Assembly: GCA_043731125.1 (NCBI GenBank)
Contig: JAYTJL010000063.1
Location: 1-10,309, forward strand
Source of the DNA: JAYTJL01 sp043731125
Lineage (GTDB): Bacteria > Patescibacteriota > Saccharimonadia > Saccharimonadales > UBA10212
Reading direction: 5' to 3'
DNA length: 10,309 nucleotides
The notes beneath the pieces are model-generated. The model worked only from the letters and a program-made list of their open reading frames with translations. It had not been told where the DNA came from and made no database searches. Positions 6,377-10,309 of this stretch are shown piece by piece (the first letter of the stretch is position 1; the number at the start of each line of letters is the position of its first letter). The position numbers and the translations under genes are program-made.

Positions 6377-6670
6377 ATGAGTAAAATGGATCAAGCCAAG
6401 TTGCTAATGAAAGCGAGAAAGCTACAAAAAGAACTACAACATGAAATAATAGAAGTAGAAGCCGGCGAAGGAGCTGTTAGAGTTGAAATAACTGGTGAGC
6501 AAAAAATTAAAAATATACGCATAGACCCCGAAATGATTGACATGGAAGATATTGGCCAACTAGAGAACTGGCTACAGGAGGCAATAAGGGAAGCAATTAG
6601 TGAAAGTCAGAAACTAGCAGCCGAAAAAATGCAGCCGATGATGAGTCAGTTAGGCAACCTGGGGCTATAG
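6377..6670 (+). CDS. ybaB: YbaB/EbfC family nucleoid-associated protein
   Basis: The family forms small dimers that bind DNA without strong sequence preference and is classically encoded between dnaX and recR. The 97-residue product shows the pattern: an N-terminal helix MDQAKLLMKARKLQKELQHEI, then VEAGEGAVRVEITGEQKIKNIRIDPEMID, then a C-terminal helix (LENWLQEAIREAISESQKLAAEKMQ) and a short Met/Gly-rich tail. The tail is shorter than in E. coli, and the usual 'G-G-V-V' reads EGAV. AAGGAG at 6361-6366 lies 10 nt before ATG 6377, which is long but acceptable. recR begins 8 bp after the stop, so the two are very likely co-transcribed. Family assignment is secure; the exact role in this organism is not known. 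Confidence 0.93.
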   Translation: MSKMDQAKLLMKARKLQKELQHEIIEVEAGEGAVRVEITGEQKIKNIRIDPEMIDMEDIGQLENWLQEAIREAISESQKLAAEKMQPMMSQLGNLGL

Positions 6671-6678
6671 ATAAATAA

Positions 6679-7290
6679 ATGAGTTCGTCGATTGTTCCAC
6701 AAGCTCTTGGAGAGCTAATCGAGGCATTGGCACAACTGCCCGGCGTTGGAACGCGTAGCGCAGAAAGGTACGCCTACTACTTGTTTAAATCTGCACCTCA
6801 CAAATCCTTGAAAATAGAGAATTCGCTTAAAGACTTGCACTCAAAAGTTAAATACTGCCCAGTTAGTTTTGCTCTTATAAGCGACGACCAGGTTGTAAGC
6901 CCGCTTTATGAAGATCCCGAGCGAGACAAGTCCGTAGTAGCTGTTGTTGCGGACCCTTTTGATATCATGGCGTTAGAGGCAACAGGTGCATATAAGGGAA
7001 CATATCATTCCCTGGGCGGTTTAATTTCGCCAATCGATAATATATCTCCTGAGCAACTGCACATCAATGAACTCATCATCCGCATTAAAAAGGACAAGGT
7101 TAAAGAGCTCATATTCGCAGCAAATACATCCGTCGAAAGTGAAACCACGCTACTGTATATCATTCAAGCATTAGGCGAACATAAAGTTCAAATAACTCGC
7201 CTAGCCCGTGGACTGCCGGTTGGAGCTGAGTTAGAATACACTGATCAAATTACCCTGACTAGTGCCCTAGAAGGCCGTCAATCCGTCTAA
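6679..7290 (+). CDS. recR: Recombination mediator protein RecR, degenerate zinc finger
   Basis: RecR works with RecO (and RecF) to load RecA on gapped DNA. The 203-residue product has normal length and order: the helix-hairpin-helix LPGVGTRSAERYAYYLF (20-36), a zinc-finger position (60-77), a Toprim domain (about 86-165), and a C-terminal ITRLARGLPVGAELEYTDQITL block (172-193). Two parts are unusual. The zinc site, normally C-x2-C-x8-C-x2-C, reads C60-P-V-S63 and S74-P-L-Y77 with ten residues between, so three of four ligands are gone. In Toprim, the usual VVE reads VVA (Ala91) and the usual VEGEAT reads VESETT (152-157). The rest is well conserved with no frameshift, so the gene looks functional but remodelled. 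There is no Shine-Dalgarno site; TATAGA (6666-6671) lies 7 nt before the ATG. It follows ybaB closely and is probably translated from the same mRNA. Confidence 0.94.
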   Translation: MSSSIVPQALGELIEALAQLPGVGTRSAERYAYYLFKSAPHKSLKIENSLKDLHSKVKYCPVSFALISDDQVVSPLYEDPERDKSVVAVVADPFDIMALEATGAYKGTYHSLGGLISPIDNISPEQLHINELIIRIKKDKVKELIFAANTSVESETTLLYIIQALGEHKVQITRLARGLPVGAELEYTDQITLTSALEGRQSV

Positions 7291-7306
7291 GGGGCCGTTT
7301 AACTGG

Positions 7307-7312
7307 TACAAT
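7307..7312 (+). promoter_or_regulatory. Putative -10 element of the DHH gene
   Basis: TACAAT (5 of 6 match) preceded by TGG lies 10 nt before ATG 7323. Transcription starting at about 7319-7321 would leave a leader of only 2-4 nt. The -35 is not recognisable. The only ribosome-binding-like bases are GAG at 7315-7317. Confidence 0.4.
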
Positions 7313-7322
7313 ATGAGCTGAT

Positions 7323-8333
7323 ATGAAACCCGACACATACAAAGAAGCAACAAAAATTAACGAACTGATTACGGCTGCCAAAAAAGTAGTAATTATCCAG
7401 GCCGATAACCCAGATGCCGACAGTCTAGCCTCGGCGCTGGCACTCGAAGAAATATTATGCACTCAAGGTAGAGAAGTAACACTATATTGTGGTGTAGACC
7501 TCCCGTCCTACTTGTCCTACCTCCCTGGCTGGGACAGGGTAACTACTCAAATGCCTAGTAGCTTTGACCTAACAATAATCGTTGACACCGTCAGCATTAC
7601 ACTACTAGAACAACTTTCCAAAAAAGGCTTCAAAGCGTGGGTAGCGGCTCGACCCTGTATTGTTATTGACCACCATAGCACCGAGTTGACAATTGACTTT
7701 GCCACTGTTACGCTGATCGCTAAAGCCGTTGCCAGCGGACAAGTGATATATGAGCTTGGAAAGCAGTTAGAATGGGAGTTGAACGTCACTGCTTGTTCGC
7801 TAATAACCAGCGCTATACTTTCTGACAGCCTTGGCCTCACGACAAGTGAGACTACAGCTCGCAGTATTCAGATAGTAGCCGAGGCGGTAGAAGTCGGAGT
7901 AAGCTTGCCAGAACTTGAAGTCGCGCGCCGCGAAACAATGCGTCGCGAGCCAGAGTTAATTCACTACAAGGGCCAACTTTTACAGAGGGTAGAATTCCAT
8001 TCTGAAAATCGAATCGCTACAATAACCGTGCCATGGGAAGAGATTGAAAAGTACAGCCCGTTATATAACCCGCCGATGCTTGTGCTGGACGATATGCGTC
8101 TGGCTAAAGGTACGGAAGTAGCCATTTGTTTCAAGCTGTATACAGATGGTAAAGTAACAGCTAAAATTCGCTGCAATCACGGTCACGGTATAGCTAATGA
8201 ACTGGCTGAACACTTCGGTGGCGGTGGCCATGACTACGCAGCTGGCTATAAAGTACATGACGGCCGAAGTTACGAAGAGCTAAAAGCCGAAACGATTGGT
8301 TTTGCTACAAAACTACTAGACGGAGATACTTAG
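7323..8333 (+). CDS. DHH/DHHA1 family phosphoesterase (NrnA-like)
   Basis: Members of this family hydrolyse short oligoribonucleotides (nanoRNA), phosphoadenosine phosphate or cyclic dinucleotides, using paired manganese ions. The 336-residue product has motif I NPDADS (29-34; Asp31 and Asp33), motif II IIVDTV (85-90; Asp88), motif III IDHHS (115-119, the DHH), motif IV ILSDSLGL (165-172; Asp168), and the C-terminal DHHA1 domain with HFGGGGHDYAAGY (297-309). The size and domain order fit NrnA rather than the longer membrane-bound GdpP or the RecJ exonuclease. In motif I the histidine normally three residues before the proline is Ala27 (QADNPDAD), so one metal ligand is missing or replaced. 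Whether the substrate is nanoRNA, pAp or c-di-AMP cannot be told from sequence. It starts 32 bp after recR and ends 3 bp before cysS, so it is probably co-transcribed with cysS. Confidence 0.9.
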   Translation: MKPDTYKEATKINELITAAKKVVIIQADNPDADSLASALALEEILCTQGREVTLYCGVDLPSYLSYLPGWDRVTTQMPSSFDLTIIVDTVSITLLEQLSKKGFKAWVAARPCIVIDHHSTELTIDFATVTLIAKAVASGQVIYELGKQLEWELNVTACSLITSAILSDSLGLTTSETTARSIQIVAEAVEVGVSLPELEVARRETMRREPELIHYKGQLLQRVEFHSENRIATITVPWEEIEKYSPLYNPPMLVLDDMRLAKGTEVAICFKLYTDGKVTAKIRCNHGHGIANELAEHFGGGGHDYAAGYKVHDGRSYEELKAETIGFATKLLDGDT

Positions 8334-8336
8334 TCG

Positions 8337-9716
8337 ATGATCAGACTATACAACACTCTTACCAGGCAGATAGAAGAGTTCACCCCACAAATCCCCAAAC
8401 ATGTAAAAATCTACACTTGTGGCCCAACAGTCTATGATTATCAACATATTGGTAACTACAGCGGCTATATATATTGGGACACCTTAGTGAGGCTTTTTTT
8501 GCTGGAGGGATATTCCGTAGAACGAGTGATCAACATCACGGACGTAGGTCATTTGGTGAGTGACTCGGACGAAGGTGAAGACAAACTAGAGAAAGGCGCG
8601 AAGCGGGATGGCAAGACAGCTAGAGAGGTGGCAGACTACTTTACTGAAGACTTTTTTAAGAATGCCGAACGGCTTAATTTTATAAAACCGAAGTTATATG
8701 CCAAGGCAACTGACTATATTGCTCAGCAGCAAGATATTATTAACTTGCTACTCAAAAAAGGCTACGCCTACCAGACCGAGCAAGCGATATATTTTGCGAC
8801 GAATAAGCTTACCGACTACGGCAAGTTGACTGGGCAAAAACTGGAAGATAAAGAAATTGGAGCACGAGACAGCGTGGTAACCGATGAGGCCAAGCACCAC
8901 CCTCAAGATTTTGCGCTTTGGTTTTTTACAGTTGGCAGATTTGATGATCATGAAATGCATTGGGCTAGTCCATGGGGAGATGGATTCCCAGGATGGCACC
9001 TTGAGTGTTCGGCAATTATCCACTCAACTCTCGAAGAATCTATAGACATTCATGCTGGAGGCATTGACCATATTGGCACTCATCATACTAATGAAATAGC
9101 CCAGTCTGAAGCTGCTTTTGATAAACCTCTCTCGAAGCTATGGCTACATAATAACCATATGTCGGTTGACGGCAAAAAAATAAGTAAGTCATTAAACAAC
9201 GGATACACCATTGATGACTTGCTGGAAAGAGGTTACACAACTGATGATTTTCGCATGTTGGTACTTCAAAGTCATTACCGTAGCCAAAGTAAGTTCACCT
9301 GGGAGTCACTAGATGCGACACGAGCGAACCTCCAGTCATTTATCAACTGGGCAGACCTAACTTACCAAGACACTCAAAAAGCTAACTTAGATGACGAGGA
9401 ATTACTGAAATCTTCACTGGTTAAAGCTCTGAATGACGATCTAAATACTCCACAAGCCCTGGCGGCTCTTAATATGTTCGACTTGTCTTTGGCGCCAAGT
9501 AAAGGCCTACTGCAATATATTGATAGCCTATTTGGCTTTAGTCTTGGAGCAAGGCCTGATATAACAGATGATCAAAAACGGTTAATTGACTTAAGGAATC
9601 AAGCACGTGACAAGCAGGACTGGGAGTCATCTGACCAGCTTCGGTTTGCGCTAGCCAAGGAAGGGGTTGAGCTGAATGATGGCTCTCGAGAGACTACTTG
9701 GCAACGCCAGTCTTAG
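8337..9716 (+). CDS. cysS: Cysteine--tRNA ligase
   Basis: This class I aminoacyl-tRNA synthetase charges tRNA-Cys with cysteine in the cytoplasm. The 459-residue product matches the usual length. Motifs: MIRLYNTLTRQIEEF at the N-terminus, YTCGPTVYDYQHIGN (26-40) in which the class I HIGH reads HIGN, GDGFPGWHLECSAI (214-227), GGIDHIGTHHTNEIAQSEA (241-259), and KISKS (281-285), the KMSKS loop. The zinc ligands expected from the family are present: Cys28, Cys224, His249 and Glu253. The C-terminal anticodon-binding part ends in ARDKQDWESSDQLRFALAKEGVELNDG. ATG 8337 lies 3 bp after the DHH stop; GGAG (8322-8325) is 11 nt upstream, a weak site, and a GATACT hexamer ends 6 nt upstream. Its 3' end overlaps the convergent membrane-protein gene by 23 bp. 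Identity is secure. Confidence 0.97.
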   Translation: MIRLYNTLTRQIEEFTPQIPKHVKIYTCGPTVYDYQHIGNYSGYIYWDTLVRLFLLEGYSVERVINITDVGHLVSDSDEGEDKLEKGAKRDGKTAREVADYFTEDFFKNAERLNFIKPKLYAKATDYIAQQQDIINLLLKKGYAYQTEQAIYFATNKLTDYGKLTGQKLEDKEIGARDSVVTDEAKHHPQDFALWFFTVGRFDDHEMHWASPWGDGFPGWHLECSAIIHSTLEESIDIHAGGIDHIGTHHTNEIAQSEAAFDKPLSKLWLHNNHMSVDGKKISKSLNNGYTIDDLLERGYTTDDFRMLVLQSHYRSQSKFTWESLDATRANLQSFINWADLTYQDTQKANLDDEELLKSSLVKALNDDLNTPQALAALNMFDLSLAPSKGLLQYIDSLFGFSLGARPDITDDQKRLIDLRNQARDKQDWESSDQLRFALAKEGVELNDGSRETTWQRQS

Positions 9717-10309
9717 TAGACATGCCACGTTTTTCTAGCTGATCGTTCAGTAGTATTTTTATACATGTGGCTACAGGGATAGCAACGAATGCACCCAAAA
9801 TGCCAGCAAACTCAACACCAATTAGTGCAGCAACAAAGACAAGCAGAGGCGTCAGTTCGCTAAGCTTGGATTGTATGATGGGCTGAACTGTCATATTTTC
9901 GATCTGATAGTAAATTATGAAATAAACCAGCATTACCAAGGCAAGTTCAACTGAATTAGCTAGACAGACTAGTAGGACAATAGCCGAACTTATTGGGTTA
10001 CCAAGCATCGGTATTAAACCAAGCATTGCTACAATACCGGCAAGAGCAACAATATTTACTGTTACATTGAGTAAATTCGTGGCCACGAACAATGCAACAA
10101 GTGCAAAAGAGCCAGCTATTACCGCCATTATGACTTGAGCGTTGACAAAACCACTGACTGCTTTATACATTTTTTTAGCAATTTTCTTCCGGTGCGCTCT
10201 TTTATTTTCTGGCATCAAAGCAAATAACTTCTCTATCCAGCGCGGTCCTTCAACCAGCATCATAAAGGTGGCGGTCAAAACAACAAGAATTGAAACAAAT
10301 AAACTGGCG
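9694..10309 (-). CDS. AI-2E/PerM family transporter-like membrane protein (3' part, partial)
   Basis: The minus-strand frame is open to the window edge and ends at TAG (9696-9694); 204 C-terminal residues are visible, so the start lies beyond 10309. The family comprises multispan exporters or permeases with varied and often unproven substrates (AI-2 in TqsA, ion antiport in others). The segment shows a membrane helix followed by a basic amphipathic stretch (MPENKRAHRKKIAKKMYKAVSGFVNAQ), then about four or five hydrophobic segments. The signatures are GLIPMLGNPISS, YFIIYYQIENMTVQPIIQSKL and GVEFAGILGAFVAIPVA, which are typical of the C-terminal half of AI-2E family proteins. The tail is short and basic (LEKRGMSTKTGVAK). 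It is transcribed towards cysS and overlaps it tail to tail. Family is likely right; substrate unknown. Confidence 0.9.
   Translation of the reverse strand, partial: ASLFVSILVVLTATFMMLVEGPRWIEKLFALMPENKRAHRKKIAKKMYKAVSGFVNAQVIMAVIAGSFALVALFVATNLLNVTVNIVALAGIVAMLGLIPMLGNPISSAIVLLVCLANSVELALVMLVYFIIYYQIENMTVQPIIQSKLSELTPLLVFVAALIGVEFAGILGAFVAIPVATCIKILLNDQLEKRGMSTKTGVAK

Noticed and set aside
6856..6915. Reading the missing RecR cysteines as a frameshift or pseudogene
   Set aside because: The frame is intact on both sides and downstream RecR blocks are well conserved, so it is substitution rather than disruption.
9699..9734. TGGCA (9699-9703) with TGCCA (9723-9727) then CG and T5, a possible cysS terminator
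   Set aside because: Stem of 5 bp with a 19-nt loop is too weak to call, and it lies within the coding end of the convergent gene.

Overview
The window is a compact housekeeping region from a bacterium, probably a member of the Candidate Phyla Radiation (Patescibacteria), most likely near Saccharibacteria (TM7). This placement is an inference from overall protein resemblance and from reduced versions of usually conserved proteins; no rRNA or phylogeny is available here. TGA is used as a stop (6339-6341) and is absent inside the genes, so this is not one of the CPR lineages that read TGA as glycine. I see no mobile element, CRISPR array, rRNA or tRNA.

Layout, left to right. 1-240 is the 3' end of a small protein that may be an Lrp/AsnC-type ligand-binding domain. 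241-478 is a regulatory stretch: a promoter, a well-formed ribosomal L10 leader RNA and a competing 12-bp hairpin followed by a T run. Then come rplJ (L10) and rplL (L7/L12), closed by a strong intrinsic terminator at 1495-1531. A separate unit at about 1555-2174 carries a conserved-looking protein of unknown function. A plus-strand run of replication and recombination genes follows: dnaX, dnaB, a polytopic membrane protein resembling GT-C glycosyltransferases, ybaB/ebfC, recR, a DHH/DHHA1 phosphoesterase and cysS. The last gene, an AI-2E/PerM-type membrane protein, lies on the minus strand, overlaps the cysS 3' end by 23 bp and runs off the window.

How the genes fit together. rplJ-rplL encode the ribosomal stalk and are probably under feedback control by their own product through the leader. 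dnaX (clamp loader) and dnaB (replicative helicase) are replisome parts separated by 7 bp. dnaX, ybaB and recR form the well-known dnaX-ybaB-recR neighbourhood, here interrupted by dnaB and the membrane gene.

Most notable points. DnaX lacks the four-cysteine zinc module of its ATPase domain. RecR has kept one of its four zinc cysteines and lost the Toprim glutamate. CysRS keeps its zinc site intact. Several genes (dnaX, the membrane protein, the DHH protein, possibly recR) have a -10-like hexamer only 6-10 nt before the start codon, which suggests leaderless mRNAs. The window looks ordinary in gene content. Its interest lies in these lineage-specific reductions, the leader switch and the uncharacterised protein at 1662-2174.
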